Assembly (NCBI GenBank): GCA_031277095.1
Contig: JAISLU010000061.1
Span: 1-41,752 of the forward strand
Direction: 5' to 3'
DNA from: Synergistaceae bacterium
GTDB taxonomy: Bacteria > Synergistota > Synergistia > Synergistales > Aminobacteriaceae
DNA length: 41,752 nucleotides
The first letter of the stretch is position 1, and each line of letters opens with the position of its first letter. This document shows positions 1 to 7,948 of this stretch, piece after piece. The notes under the pieces were generated by a model that did no database searches, was not told the DNA's origin, and saw only the letters and a list, made by a program, of their open reading frames with translations. The translations under genes and the position numbers were made by a program.

Positions 1-40
1 GTTTAGCATAACTAGACGTAGATTTCCATAGACGGTAAAA

Positions 41-69
41 AACAAAAAACCCTCTAAAACACGAGGGTT
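41..69 (-). terminator. Rho-independent terminator of tRNA-Ser
   Basis: Reading the minus strand, ACCCTC and GAGGGT form a six-pair stem around an eight-base loop, followed at once by TTTTTTG and a second T run. It lies about 45 bases beyond the 3' end of the tRNA-Ser gene, on the same strand. The plus-strand side has a shorter T run, so some bidirectional activity is possible. Confidence 0.7.
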
Positions 70-112
70 TTTCTGTTATCTGAAAGCCAAGACTTCCAGA
101 AAATTTGTCTGT

Positions 113-200
113 TGGCGGAGGACAGAGGATTCGAACCCCTGGGGGCGTGAACCCCAACTGATTTCAAATCAGCCGCCATCGACCTCTCGGCCAGTCCTCC
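113..200 (-). tRNA. tRNA-Ser (UGA)
   Basis: On the minus strand the acceptor arm GGAGGAC (200-194) pairs with GTCCTCC (123-117). G73, usual for tRNA-Ser, follows at 116, and CCA is encoded at 115-113. The anticodon loop reads TTTGAAA, giving anticodon UGA, which decodes UCA and other UCN codons. The T-loop GTTCGAATC is present, and a long variable arm (the TTGGGG...CCCCC region) identifies a class II tRNA. All parts of a functional serine tRNA are visible. It lies 75 bases downstream of dctM. Confidence 0.97.
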
Positions 201-224
201 GCTTTGGAACCCGCGCGGGCTCAT

Positions 225-251
225 ATTATACCTCAAACGGTATTCATACAA
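225..251 (-). promoter_or_regulatory. candidate promoter for tRNA-Ser
   Basis: On the minus strand a perfect TATAAT (230-225) is preceded by TTGTAT (251-246) with a 15-base spacer. The expected start of transcription, near 218, is about 18 bases before the tRNA 5' end. The promoter lies in the loop of a GC-rich inverted repeat (about 210-264) that could also end dctM transcription. The short spacer lowers confidence. Confidence 0.45.
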
Positions 252-274
252 GCCCGCGCCGGGTATCGCTCCGG

Positions 275-1564
275 CTACAGCGAGCCGTAGACGAGCCGGG
301 GCAGGATCAGCGAGAACCAGGGCACGTAGGTCACAAGAAGCAGGACCAGAATCAGAGCCAGCACCATCGGGAGGATGGGACGGCTCACCTCCTCGAGCGT
401 CAGGCCCGTTATCGCGCTCGCCACATAGATGTCGATGGCGACGGGGGGAGTGGCCATGCCGATGGCCAGCCCCACGACGATCAGAATCCCGAAGTGGATG
501 AGGTTCCCGCCCACTCCGACGATAGCCGGCAGAAAGATCGGGGTCAGAATGATCAGCGCGGACGCGGTTTCCATGAACATCCCCGCCACGAGAATGATCG
601 CCGTGATCACGAGATACACCATAAACGGCGTGCCGCCCGTCGCCTGCAGAACGGCGGCCGCGATCTTGTCGGGAATCTCGTAAAACGCAAGCTGCCACCC
701 GAAAATTTTGGACGTCGAGATGATGAACATGATCAGCGCGCTGGTGACGCCGGAGTTGACGACGAGGCGGTAGGCCGCCTTCAGGCTCAGCGCCCGGTAG
801 ACGAACACCGCCACGAAAAGCGAGTACGCCACCGCCACCGCCGCGGCCTCCGACGGGGTGAAGTAGCCGGAGAAGATGCCGCCCAGAATCAGCACCGGAG
901 TCATCAGGCCCCAGAGGGCACTGACGAGACGCCCGCGCCTCTCCTTCGCGTCGACGGACTCGCCGGCGGGATAGTTTTTCTTCCTCGCGACATAGAGGGC
1001 GTAGACGATCAGGATGCCGCCCATCAGAAAACCGGGGACGAAGCCCGCCATGAAGAGCTTACTGACCGGCACCCCGACGATGACCGCGTAGAGCACCATC
1101 GGAACGCTCGGCGGAATGACGACGCCGATCGTTCCGGCGGACGCGATGAGCGCCGCCGAGAAGTCCAAGTCATACCCCTTGCTCTTGAGCTGCGGCAGGA
1201 GCGCGGAACCCACCGCCGCGGTGGTGGCGGCTCCGCTGCCGGATATGGCGGATACGAACATCGACGCCACGATGGAGACGATGGAAAGCCCCCCGCGCAG
1301 GCGCCCCATGGCGGCCTCGGCGAACGACACGATGCGGTCGGATATTCCTCCGCGAGCCAGAATGTCGCCGGCCATCACGAAGAACGGAACCGCCACGAGC
1401 GAAAACGAGTTTACCCCGGAGAAAAGCGTTTGAGGCAGGGCTTCGAGCGGCATATCCGACAGCACCATGACCAGAAGGGCCGAAACGCCGATGGAAAGGG
1501 CAATGGGAACCCCGAAAACGAGCAGCAGCAAAAACGAAACGATCAGGACAGTCCCCATATTCAC
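275..1564 (-). CDS. dctM: TRAP transporter large permease subunit (DctM family)
   Basis: This 429-residue, very hydrophobic protein has the usual length of DctM, the ion-coupled membrane subunit of TRAP transporters. It has about a dozen membrane segments and family motifs such as PSVPMVLYAVI near residue 150 and the GMATPPVAIDIYVA region near 370. It acts in the inner membrane with DctQ and receives substrate from periplasmic DctP. The GTG start at 1564 overlaps the dctQ stop in a GTGA arrangement, which suggests translational coupling; an ATG two codons later is the alternative. The substrate cannot be read from the sequence, but TRAP systems usually import organic acids. Confidence 0.93.
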   Translation of the reverse strand: MNMGTVLIVSFLLLLVFGVPIALSIGVSALLVMVLSDMPLEALPQTLFSGVNSFSLVAVPFFVMAGDILARGGISDRIVSFAEAAMGRLRGGLSIVSIVASMFVSAISGSGAATTAAVGSALLPQLKSKGYDLDFSAALIASAGTIGVVIPPSVPMVLYAVIVGVPVSKLFMAGFVPGFLMGGILIVYALYVARKKNYPAGESVDAKERRGRLVSALWGLMTPVLILGGIFSGYFTPSEAAAVAVAYSLFVAVFVYRALSLKAAYRLVVNSGVTSALIMFIISTSKIFGWQLAFYEIPDKIAAAVLQATGGTPFMVYLVITAIILVAGMFMETASALIILTPIFLPAIVGVGGNLIHFGILIVVGLAIGMATPPVAIDIYVASAITGLTLEEVSRPILPMVLALILVLLLVTYVPWFSLILPRLVYGSL

Positions 1565-2082
1565 GCCTCCCCGCCGATCTTAGGAATGGGCACGCCGTAC
1601 TTCAGAAGGTTTTCGACGTGAACCGCCAGGTGCAGAATCGTGACCGCCCCGGTGAGGGGGAATACGAGGTACATCCAGGCCATCGATATCGGCATCGACG
1701 ACGCCATCTGCATCCTTTCCGAGACGCAGAGCACCGCGCCGTACCATCCCGTCACCGCGAAAAAGGCTATCCCCACCAGCTCGATCGCGAGCAGCACGAT
1801 CCGCCTGACGGGCGCCGGCAGCGCGTCGAGCAGGAAACCGACGGCGATGTTGGCCCCCCGCCTGAAGGCCACGGCCGCTCCGAGAAAGGAAGCGAATACC
1901 AGCAAAAAGCACGTCGCCTCCTCCGACCACGTCAGCGCCCTGAAGCAGAGCCGGCAGATGATTTGCAGAATCGTCACCGCGGTCATCAGCGTCAGCGCCG
2001 CGAACAGGGTCACCTCGCAAACCGAGTTCACCCCGTCGCTCAGGCGTCCCAGGAACGAACGGCGAAATTCGACCCGTTCCAT
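1561..2082 (-). CDS. dctQ: TRAP transporter small permease subunit (DctQ family)
   Basis: This 173-residue protein has four predicted membrane helices, the standard plan of the DctQ/YiaM small subunit. The SEEATCFLLVFASFLGAAVAFRR-type region (about residues 53-76) matches the family's conserved WxEE...R segment. It forms the inner-membrane complex with DctM. The gene starts four bases after the dctP stop and overlaps dctM by four bases, so the three genes are one transport operon. No strong ribosome-binding site precedes its ATG, consistent with coupling to dctP translation. Confidence 0.92.
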   Translation of the reverse strand: MERVEFRRSFLGRLSDGVNSVCEVTLFAALTLMTAVTILQIICRLCFRALTWSEEATCFLLVFASFLGAAVAFRRGANIAVGFLLDALPAPVRRIVLLAIELVGIAFFAVTGWYGAVLCVSERMQMASSMPISMAWMYLVFPLTGAVTILHLAVHVENLLKYGVPIPKIGGEA

Positions 2083-2086
2083 GCCG

Positions 2087-3118
2087 CTACTTCGTGTCCA
2101 GGATGGACTGAATGAGCTCTTTTCCGTATTCCTTCTCGTACTTGTCGTAGACGCTTTTGACCGCGTCCCGGAAAAGGGAAAGGTCGGGCTCCGAAACCTG
2201 CATTCCCTTGTTCTTCAGGGCCTGAAGCCACTCGGCCTCCATGTCGTTGTCGAGGGCCCTGTTGTACTTCGCGGCCTCGATGGCGCTTTCGGACACGATC
2301 TGCTGGTGCTCGGGCGACAGTTTGTTCCACGTCCTCATGCTCATGAGAATCAGGTTGGGAGCGTACGCGTGACGGGTGATCGCAAGATACTTGTTCGATT
2401 CGTCGATGTTGTAGGCCGCGATGACGTTCAGCGGGTTCTCCTGCCCGTCGATGGTTCCCTGCTGCAGCGCCGTCAGGGCCTCGGTCCACGCCATCGGAAC
2501 GGCGTTCGCTCCGAGCGCCGTGAACGAGTCGATGTAAATCGGGTTCTGCATGACGCGGATCTTCAGACCCTTGACGTCCTCCGGCTTCTCGACGGGACGG
2601 ACGCTGTTGGTCAGGTTACGGAACCCCCGCTCCCCGTAGGCGAGGCCTTTCCAGCCCAGCTTTTCCATTTCCTTGAAAAAGCCCTTCCCGACGGGACCGT
2701 CCAGCACCTTATAGGCGTGCTCCGGGGTCGAAAAGAGGAACGGCAGGTCCAGCACCCCGAAGCTCGGCAGGAAGTTGATCACCGGGCCTCCCGTGATGAT
2801 ACCCATGTCCACCGTGCCCATCTTGAGGCTCTCCAGCAAGTTGCGCTCGTCGCCCAGCTTGGCGTTGGGGTAGACCGTCACCGTGACCTCCCCGTTGGTA
2901 CGCGCCTCCACCAGTTCCTCGAACTTCAAGGCCGCCTCGTGAAAGACGTCTTTTTCGTTGATGGCGTGCCCCAGTTTCAGGTCAATGGCCGCCTCGCCAA
3001 CCCCCATCACTGAGAAAAGAAACAAAAACGCCGCCGTCACGCATAAAAATTTCTTCATAACACGACACCCCATAACTAAGCTCTTCATCACTAAGCTCTT
3101 CATCACTAAATTTCCCAT
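2087..3118 (-). CDS. dctP: TRAP transporter periplasmic solute-binding protein (DctP family)
   Basis: The mature part is a DctP binding protein. It has the family signature with the ligand-contacting Arg in KIRVMQNP, followed by AVPMAWTEALTALQQGTIDG, and it should capture an organic acid in the periplasm. A secretion signal (MKKFLCVTAAFLFLFSVMG...) is clear. The start is doubtful. A good GGAGGTG site lies eight bases before the ATG at 3118, which places an unusual repeat-encoded stretch (VMKSL repeated) ahead of the signal peptide. The ATG at 3058 gives a conventional signal peptide with a weaker GGGGTG site. The gene follows ilvD almost directly. Confidence 0.93.
   Translation of the reverse strand: MGNLVMKSLVMKSLVMGCRVMKKFLCVTAAFLFLFSVMGVGEAAIDLKLGHAINEKDVFHEAALKFEELVEARTNGEVTVTVYPNAKLGDERNLLESLKMGTVDMGIITGGPVINFLPSFGVLDLPFLFSTPEHAYKVLDGPVGKGFFKEMEKLGWKGLAYGERGFRNLTNSVRPVEKPEDVKGLKIRVMQNPIYIDSFTALGANAVPMAWTEALTALQQGTIDGQENPLNVIAAYNIDESNKYLAITRHAYAPNLILMSMRTWNKLSPEHQQIVSESAIEAAKYNRALDNDMEAEWLQALKNKGMQVSEPDLSLFRDAVKSVYDKYEKEYGKELIQSILDTK
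3071..3110 (-). repeat. 15-bp tandem repeat at the dctP N-terminus
   Basis: The 15-mer TTAGTGATGAAGAGC occurs twice head to tail on the minus strand, followed by a partial third copy. It lies between the strong ribosome-binding site and the signal peptide of dctP. It adds five codons per unit, each containing an ATG, so it supplies several possible in-frame starts. Confidence 0.85.
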
Positions 3119-3137
3119 AACAAAACACCTCCGCATG

Positions 3138-4835
3138 TCATTTACGCAGTCCGTTGAAACGCATTACAGCTCCTGTACTCGCGGAACTCACTTGACTGGA
3201 ATACCGTGCGAGCCAGCCCCGGGAAACTCTTGGGGCCGGGAGCGTGTAGTCCTTGGCTCTCGCCTGAAGCTCCTCGTCCGAAAGACGGACGTTGATACTG
3301 TGTTGCGGGATATCGATGTCAATGACATCGCCCTCTTTGAGCATGGCTATCGACCCCCCTTCCGCGGCCTCGGGAGAGACGTGGCCGATGGACGCGCCCC
3401 GGGACGCCCCCGAAAAACGTCCGTCGGTGATGAGGGCGACGCTCTTGTCGAGCTTCATGCCCGCCAACGCCGAGGTCGGGGCCAGCATCTCCCTCATGCC
3501 GGGCCCCCCTCGAGGCCCTTCGTAGCGGATGACCACCACGTCCCCCGCCGTGATTTTGCCGCCGAAAATGGCTTCGATCGCCCGTTCTTCGGAGTCGAAG
3601 ACCCTGGCCGGGCCGGAGTGGACCATCATCTCGGGCGCCACCGCGCTTTGCTTGACGACGCAGCCGTCCCGGGCAATGTTTCCCCACAGAATGGCGATGC
3701 CTCCCGCGGCGCTGTAGGGGTTCGAGATCGGCCGGACCACCTCCGGATTTCTGTTGACTGCGCCGGCCACGTTGTCGCCCACGGTTTTCCCCGTGGCGGT
3801 CATGGCGGAAGTATCCAGGTGGCCGGCTTCCGCCAGTTGTTTCATCACGGCGGGAAGCCCCCCCGCCTCGTGAAGGTCCTGAACGTGGTGATGCCCTGCG
3901 GGGGCCAGGTGACAGAGGTTGGGGACGCGGCTGCTGATGGCGTTGATTTTATCCAGATTCAGGGAAACCTCGGCCTCGTTGGCGATAGCCAGCAGGTGCA
4001 GCACGCTGTTGGTGGAGCAGCCCAGGGCCATGTCCACCGCCAGCGCGTTTTGAATGGATTTTTCGTTGATGATGTCGCGAGGCTTGATGTTCCGTTCCAG
4101 AAGCTCCATCACCTTCATGCCCGCGTGTTTGGCGAGCTGGGTACGGGCCGCGTAGACGGCGGGTATGGTTCCGTTGCCGGGAAGAGCTATGCCCACGGCC
4201 TCGGCCAGGCAGTTCATGGAGTTGGCCGTGTACATGCCGGAGCAGGAGCCGCAGGTGGGACAGGACGTTTCCTCCACGCGGCGCAGTTCGGCGTCGTCGA
4301 TGAGTCCGCCCTTGAACGCCCCCACCGCCTCGAAGTTGGTGTTGAGATTGATGGCCTCGAAACCGCCCCGGGCGTCGCTTTTTCTGCCCGCCAGCATGGG
4401 GCCGCCGGAAACCAGGACGGATGGGATGTCCAGGCGCGCCGCGGCCATGATCATTCCGGGGATGATCTTGTCGCAGTTGGGGATCAAAATCAGCCCGTCC
4501 ATACAGTGCGCCGCCGCCATGGTCTCCACCGAGTCGGCGATGAGTTCGCGGGAGGCCAGGGAGTACCTCATGCCGCCGTGCCCCATGACGATCCCGTCGC
4601 ACACGCCGATCACCGGCATCAAGATCGGCGTTCCCCCGGACATATAGACGCCCGCCTTCGCGGCCTCGGCGAGTTTGTCCAGGTGAATGTGGCCGGGGAC
4701 GATCTCGCTGAAGGCGTAGATTATGCCGATCAACGGACGGTCGATTTCCTCCGCGGTGAAACCGCAGGCGTTGAATAGCGAACGATGCGGAGCGCGATCC
4801 GCGCCCTTGGTGACGGTGTGACTCCTTAAATTCAC
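3138..4835 (-). CDS. ilvD: dihydroxy-acid dehydratase
   Basis: IlvD dehydrates 2,3-dihydroxy-3-methyl acids to 2-keto acids, the third common step of valine and isoleucine synthesis (cytoplasm). The protein shows RAPHRSLF near the start, the EIVPGH segment, and cysteine motifs [10 protein letters not shown] and [18 protein letters not shown] that bind the Fe-S cluster. At 565 residues it is of normal length. The GTG at 4835 is preferred because AGAGGGGGG precedes it; the frame can extend to a TTG at 4865 with no ribosome site. It is the first gene of the TRAP cluster, which is unusual for a biosynthetic ilvD. Some members of the IlvD/Edd family act on sugar acids, so that role is an alternative, though the motifs look like true IlvD. 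Confidence 0.93.
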   Translation of the reverse strand: MNLRSHTVTKGADRAPHRSLFNACGFTAEEIDRPLIGIIYAFSEIVPGHIHLDKLAEAAKAGVYMSGGTPILMPVIGVCDGIVMGHGGMRYSLASRELIADSVETMAAAHCMDGLILIPNCDKIIPGMIMAAARLDIPSVLVSGGPMLAGRKSDARGGFEAINLNTNFEAVGAFKGGLIDDAELRRVEETSCPTCGSCSGMYTANSMNCLAEAVGIALPGNGTIPAVYAARTQLAKHAGMKVMELLERNIKPRDIINEKSIQNALAVDMALGCSTNSVLHLLAIANEAEVSLNLDKINAISSRVPNLCHLAPAGHHHVQDLHEAGGLPAVMKQLAEAGHLDTSAMTATGKTVGDNVAGAVNRNPEVVRPISNPYSAAGGIAILWGNIARDGCVVKQSAVAPEMMVHSGPARVFDSEERAIEAIFGGKITAGDVVVIRYEGPRGGPGMREMLAPTSALAGMKLDKSVALITDGRFSGASRGASIGHVSPEAAEGGSIAMLKEGDVIDIDIPQHSINVRLSDEELQARAKDYTLPAPRVSRGWLARYSSQVSSASTGAVMRFNGLRK

Positions 4836-4971
4836 GATAGTAACCCCCCTCTGAAATTTCTGCAACGCAATTGTATTTCACACTGCTTCGCTTGCTCGTT
4901 TACCCGGTTCGTGAACTCGATAAAGCTCGATGGGTAGGTTTAACTTTCGGAAAATTATGTTTACGTTCGAA

Positions 4972-4977
4972 TATAAT
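4972..4977 (+). promoter_or_regulatory. candidate -10 box for the sirtuin operon
   Basis: TATAAT lies in the only AT-rich patch of the divergent ilvD/sirtuin gap, about 138 bases before the sirtuin ATG. No good -35 box is visible. The minus strand of the same patch has TTGACT (4989-4984), which could belong to an ilvD promoter whose -10 is not convincing. Confidence 0.3.
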
Positions 4978-5027
4978 ATCATAGTCAATGCCGCCCCGGC
5001 TTAGGATTTTAATGTAAAGAAATTGTG

Positions 5028-5105
5028 AAGAAAGAGGGCAATGAGGAAAGGACATTGAGGAGGGGAAATTGCGGAAGGGAATATTGAAGAAGGGAAATTG
5101 AAGAG
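5028..5105 (+). repeat. degenerate 14-15-bp tandem repeat before the sirtuin gene
   Basis: Four to five units resembling GAGGAGGGGAAATT follow one another directly up to the ribosome-binding site (GAGGAGGCG) of the sirtuin gene. Because each unit is purine-rich, the 5' leader contains several Shine-Dalgarno-like sequences. No gene is visible in the rest of the 4836-5114 gap. Confidence 0.75.
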
Positions 5106-5114
5106 GAGGCGAAC

Positions 5115-5816
5115 ATGAAAAAGAAACTGGTGGTCTTGACCGGATCGGGTATCAGCGCGGAAAGCGGAATGAAAACATTTCGGGACAACAACGGACTTTG
5201 GGAAGAATACGACGTCATGGAGGTCGCCAGTATCGATGGGTGGCATAAAAACCCCAAGCTGGTCCTCGAATTTTACAACGAACGGCGGCGGCAGTTGGCG
5301 GACGTGAAGCCTAACGAGGCGCATACGATACTGGCGGAGCTGGAAAAAGATTTCGACGTCCACATCGTCACCCAAAACGTGGACGACCTTCACGAAAGGG
5401 CCGGCAGCACGAAAATCCTGCATCTCCACGGAGAGCTGACAAAAGCTCGAAGCATAGGGGACGAGAGCCGCGTCTATGACATCGGATACGGAGATATCGC
5501 TTGGGGCGAGACGGGCGAGGACGGAACGCAGTTGCGCCCTTTCATCGTGTGGTTCGGCGAGGCCGTGCCGCTGATCATGGAAGCCGAGCGCCAGGTCCGG
5601 GAGGCCGACCTCTTCGCGGTGGTGGGGTCGTCTCTTGTGGTGTATCCCGCGGCGGGTTTGACGGCGTCGCTGCGCCCGGGCACCCCGGCGTTTCTGGTGG
5701 ACCCCAAGGATGTGGGCGTGCGTCTGCCCTCCAATTTCACCATCATCAAAGAAAAGGCGACCGTGGGCGTCGCCAAAATGCGGGACATTCTTTTAACACA
5801 GGAGGTGAAATCGTGA
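5115..5816 (+). CDS. cobB: NAD-dependent protein deacylase (sirtuin, CobB-like)
   Basis: Sirtuins remove acyl groups from lysines using NAD+. The NAD-binding motif GSGISAESG (10-18), TQNVDDLHERAG (86-97), the catalytic histidine in LHLHGE (His105) and GSSLVVYPAAGL (171-182) are present. Tyr54 and Arg57 in FYNERRRQ match the YxxR pair that in SIRT5 and E. coli CobB favours succinyl- or malonyl-lysine. Oddly, the 233-residue protein has no cysteine at all, so the usual four-cysteine zinc site is missing. Start: ATG after GAGGAGGCG. The stop overlaps the next gene by four bases. Its partners suggest a link to central carbon metabolism. Confidence 0.93.
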   Translation: MKKKLVVLTGSGISAESGMKTFRDNNGLWEEYDVMEVASIDGWHKNPKLVLEFYNERRRQLADVKPNEAHTILAELEKDFDVHIVTQNVDDLHERAGSTKILHLHGELTKARSIGDESRVYDIGYGDIAWGETGEDGTQLRPFIVWFGEAVPLIMEAERQVREADLFAVVGSSLVVYPAAGLTASLRPGTPAFLVDPKDVGVRLPSNFTIIKEKATVGVAKMRDILLTQEVKS

Positions 5817-6007
5817 AAAAAGTGTTTTCCGTTCCCGACATGTCTTGTCAGCACTGTGTGAACGCAATCTCCAAGGCATTGGAGGGGGCAGGGTTTTCCG
5901 GCTACGAAGTGGCGTTGGACGCGAAAGAGGTGCGGGTGGATACGAACGATCCGGATAAAGTGGCCGCAATTCTCGACGACGAGGGTTACCCGGCAATCTT
6001 GAAATAG
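5813..6007 (+). CDS. small heavy-metal-associated (HMA) domain protein, CopZ-like
   Basis: This 64-residue protein begins with a GTG at 5813, after AGGAGGTGAAATC, and overlaps the sirtuin stop in a GTGA junction. It is a single ferredoxin-like HMA fold: MSCQHC near residues 10-15 supplies the two metal-binding cysteines, and the end DEGYPAIL is typical of copper chaperones and of the metal domains of copper ATPases. It probably binds Cu(I) or another soft metal in the cytoplasm. No ATPase or regulator partner is nearby, so its role here, between a sirtuin and malic enzyme, is unclear. Confidence 0.88.
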   Translation: MKKVFSVPDMSCQHCVNAISKALEGAGFSGYEVALDAKEVRVDTNDPDKVAAILDDEGYPAILK

Positions 6008-6019
6008 GAGGATATAATT

Positions 6020-7204
6020 ATGAGTACAGTGGACATAGCCGCCAAATCTTTGGCTGCCCATCGCGCAACGAAGGGGAAACTTTTTACGGGAAGCAAGATG
6101 CCGGTGGAGAGTATGGACGATCTCTCCGTGGCGTACACGCCCGGCGTAGCGGAGCCCTGTCGGGAGATCGTCCGCAACCCCGGCGCGGTTTACGAGGTGA
6201 CCTCGAAGTGGAACACCGTCGCCGTCATCACCGACGGCAGCGCGGTGCTGGGTTTGGGGGACATCGGCCCCGAGGCGTCTCTTCCCGTCATGGAGGGGAA
6301 AAGCGTCCTTTTCAAGCGTTTTGCGGATATAGACTCCTTCCCTCTGGCGCTGCGGACCAAAGACGTGGACACCATCGTGGAGACGGCCTGGCTTTTGACG
6401 CCCGGGCTGGGGGGCATCAACCTCGAGGATATCTCCGCTCCCCGCTGTTTTGAAATCGAGCGCAAACTCCAGGCGAAGTGCGACATTCCCGTTTTCCACG
6501 ACGACCAGCACGGGACGGCGGTCATCACCTTCGCGGGGCTTTTGAACGCCCTGAAGGTCGTGGGCAAGAAACTCACGGACGTCAAGATCGTTCTGAACGG
6601 CGCAGGCGCGGCAGGAACGGCTATTTGCAAATTTTTGATGGCCGCGGGGGCCAAAAACGTCATTATGTGCGACCGCACCGGAGCTATTTACAAGGGCCGC
6701 CCTGAGGGCATGAACCCCTCGAAGGAGGAACTGGCAAACGCCACCAACCCCGCCCAAGAGCGAGGAAGCCTGGCCGACGTGCTGAAAGGGGCGGATGTAT
6801 TCATGGGGGTCTCGGCCCCCGATACCGTCACCGGCGACATGGTGAAGACGATGGCCAAGGGCTCGGTTCTTTTCGCTATGGCCAACCCCACCCCCGAGAT
6901 CTTCCCCGACGTGGCCAAAGCCGCCGGGGCGTCCGTGGTGGCTACGGGGCGCAGCGATTTCCCCAACCAGGTCAACAACTGCATGGGGTTTCCGGGGATT
7001 TTCAGAGGGGCCCTGGACGTGCGCGCGAAATGCGTCAACGAGGAAATGAAATTGGCCGCGGCCTACGCCCTCGCCGGCCTGGTGAGCGCTGAAGAATTGA
7101 CCGCCGAGTACATTCTCCCCAAAGCGCTGGACGCCCGCGTAGTCCCCGCCGTAGCCCAAGCCGTAGCCGAAGCCGCCCGGAAAACGAAGGTCGCCCGGCT
7201 GTAA
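6020..7204 (+). CDS. NAD(P)-dependent malic enzyme
   Basis: Malic enzyme decarboxylates malate to pyruvate with reduction of NAD(P)+ in the cytoplasm. The 394-residue protein is the short bacterial form without a phosphotransacetylase tail. Visible motifs are AYTPGVAEPC, TDGSAVLGLGDIGP, NLEDISAPRCFEIE (metal ligands), HDDQHGTA and the dinucleotide loop NGAGAAG. It starts at an ATG after AGGAGGATATAATT and lies 12 bases behind the HMA gene, so it ends a three-gene operon closed by a strong terminator. Cofactor preference cannot be decided from the sequence. Confidence 0.95.
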   Translation: MSTVDIAAKSLAAHRATKGKLFTGSKMPVESMDDLSVAYTPGVAEPCREIVRNPGAVYEVTSKWNTVAVITDGSAVLGLGDIGPEASLPVMEGKSVLFKRFADIDSFPLALRTKDVDTIVETAWLLTPGLGGINLEDISAPRCFEIERKLQAKCDIPVFHDDQHGTAVITFAGLLNALKVVGKKLTDVKIVLNGAGAAGTAICKFLMAAGAKNVIMCDRTGAIYKGRPEGMNPSKEELANATNPAQERGSLADVLKGADVFMGVSAPDTVTGDMVKTMAKGSVLFAMANPTPEIFPDVAKAAGASVVATGRSDFPNQVNNCMGFPGIFRGALDVRAKCVNEEMKLAAAYALAGLVSAEELTAEYILPKALDARVVPAVAQAVAEAARKTKVARL

Positions 7205-7249
7205 AAGTCAGGCTGCAAAAATTTCGTAAATATTTATCCCCCAATATTT

Positions 7250-7297
7250 ACCCCCTGCGGATGCCCTCGGGCAAGGATTTTCGCAGGGGGGTTTTTA
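7250..7297 (+). terminator. Rho-independent terminator after malic enzyme
   Basis: CCCCCTGCG (7251-7259) pairs perfectly with CGCAGGGGG (7282-7290), with a small nested hairpin GCCC-TC-GGGC in the loop, and is followed by GTTTTTATG. It stands between convergent genes. The minus-strand side lacks a T run, so it should mainly end the sirtuin operon. Confidence 0.9.
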
Positions 7298-7323
7298 TGC
7301 TTTATCGAAAAATTTTTCACTGT

Positions 7324-7839
7324 TCACTTTGTCTCGAACAGGGCAAAAGAACGCTTCAGCCACTTTTGGGCCAAGGCTATTTTTTCCGGGGGAAAGGGCT
7401 CGAAGGCGACCTGAGTTTCTTCCCTCAGTTCTATCGCCAGCTTGTCGGGATAAGGGTGCATGTAGACGACCTTGACGATCCCGGCGTTCAAAATGACCTT
7501 GGTGCAGAGCGAACACGGTTCGTGGGTACAGTAAAGGGCCGCTCCGTCCGTTGCGATACCCATGCGCGCCGCCTGAGCGATGGCGTTCGATTCCGCGTGG
7601 GACCCCCGGCACATCTCGTGCCGTTCTCCCGAAGGAATGCCCAGCATCTCCCGCAGACATCCGATATCCAGACAATGAGCCGTTCCCGACGGCGCGCCGT
7701 TGTAACCCGTGCTGACGATCTGTCGGTCCCGGGTGATCACCGCCCCCACCTGACGACGGAGACAGGTGCTCCTCGTCGCGGCCATCATCGCGATCGCGAT
7801 AAAATAGGTATCCCAATCCGGCCTCATGCTTTCCAACAA
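7324..7839 (-). CDS. deoxycytidylate (dCMP) deaminase family protein, ComEB-like
   Basis: This zinc deaminase of about 171 residues is likely to convert dCMP to dUMP for thymidylate synthesis. The zinc site is formed by HAESN and PCSLC; the STGYNGAPSG segment and the long insert before HAES are typical of dCMP deaminases and ComEB rather than cytidine deaminases. The frame is open to 7932, but the extra residues come from short repeats (GATATAGAG-like). The TTG at 7839 is seven bases after GGGGAGGA and begins a normal-length protein; the ATG at 7827 is the alternative. It is divergent from the polysaccharide deacetylase. Confidence 0.88.
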   Translation of the reverse strand: MLESMRPDWDTYFIAIAMMAATRSTCLRRQVGAVITRDRQIVSTGYNGAPSGTAHCLDIGCLREMLGIPSGERHEMCRGSHAESNAIAQAARMGIATDGAALYCTHEPCSLCTKVILNAGIVKVVYMHPYPDKLAIELREETQVAFEPFPPEKIALAQKWLKRSFALFETK

Positions 7840-7948
7840 TACACGTCCTCCCCATGCACGCCTTTCCCAATAAATCTCTATATCGCCCTTCTCTATATCG
7901 CTCTTCCTCTGGCGCGGATGTCGAATACCCATTATAGTACTTCATATT

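Noticed and set aside
494-1621. 375-residue plus-strand frame opposite dctM
   Set aside because: It is the antisense shadow of dctM in GC-rich DNA: highly charged and His/Arg-rich, with no motif and no ribosome site.
4836-4990. T-box or branched-chain leader upstream of ilvD
   Set aside because: No specifier-antiterminator layout, leader peptide rich in Ile/Val/Leu or terminator hairpin is visible in the leader.
5474-7159. 561-residue minus-strand frame opposite the sirtuin and malic enzyme genes
   Set aside because: It spans several real genes in antisense, and its composition (Gly, His, Arg, Val) is typical of a shadow frame.
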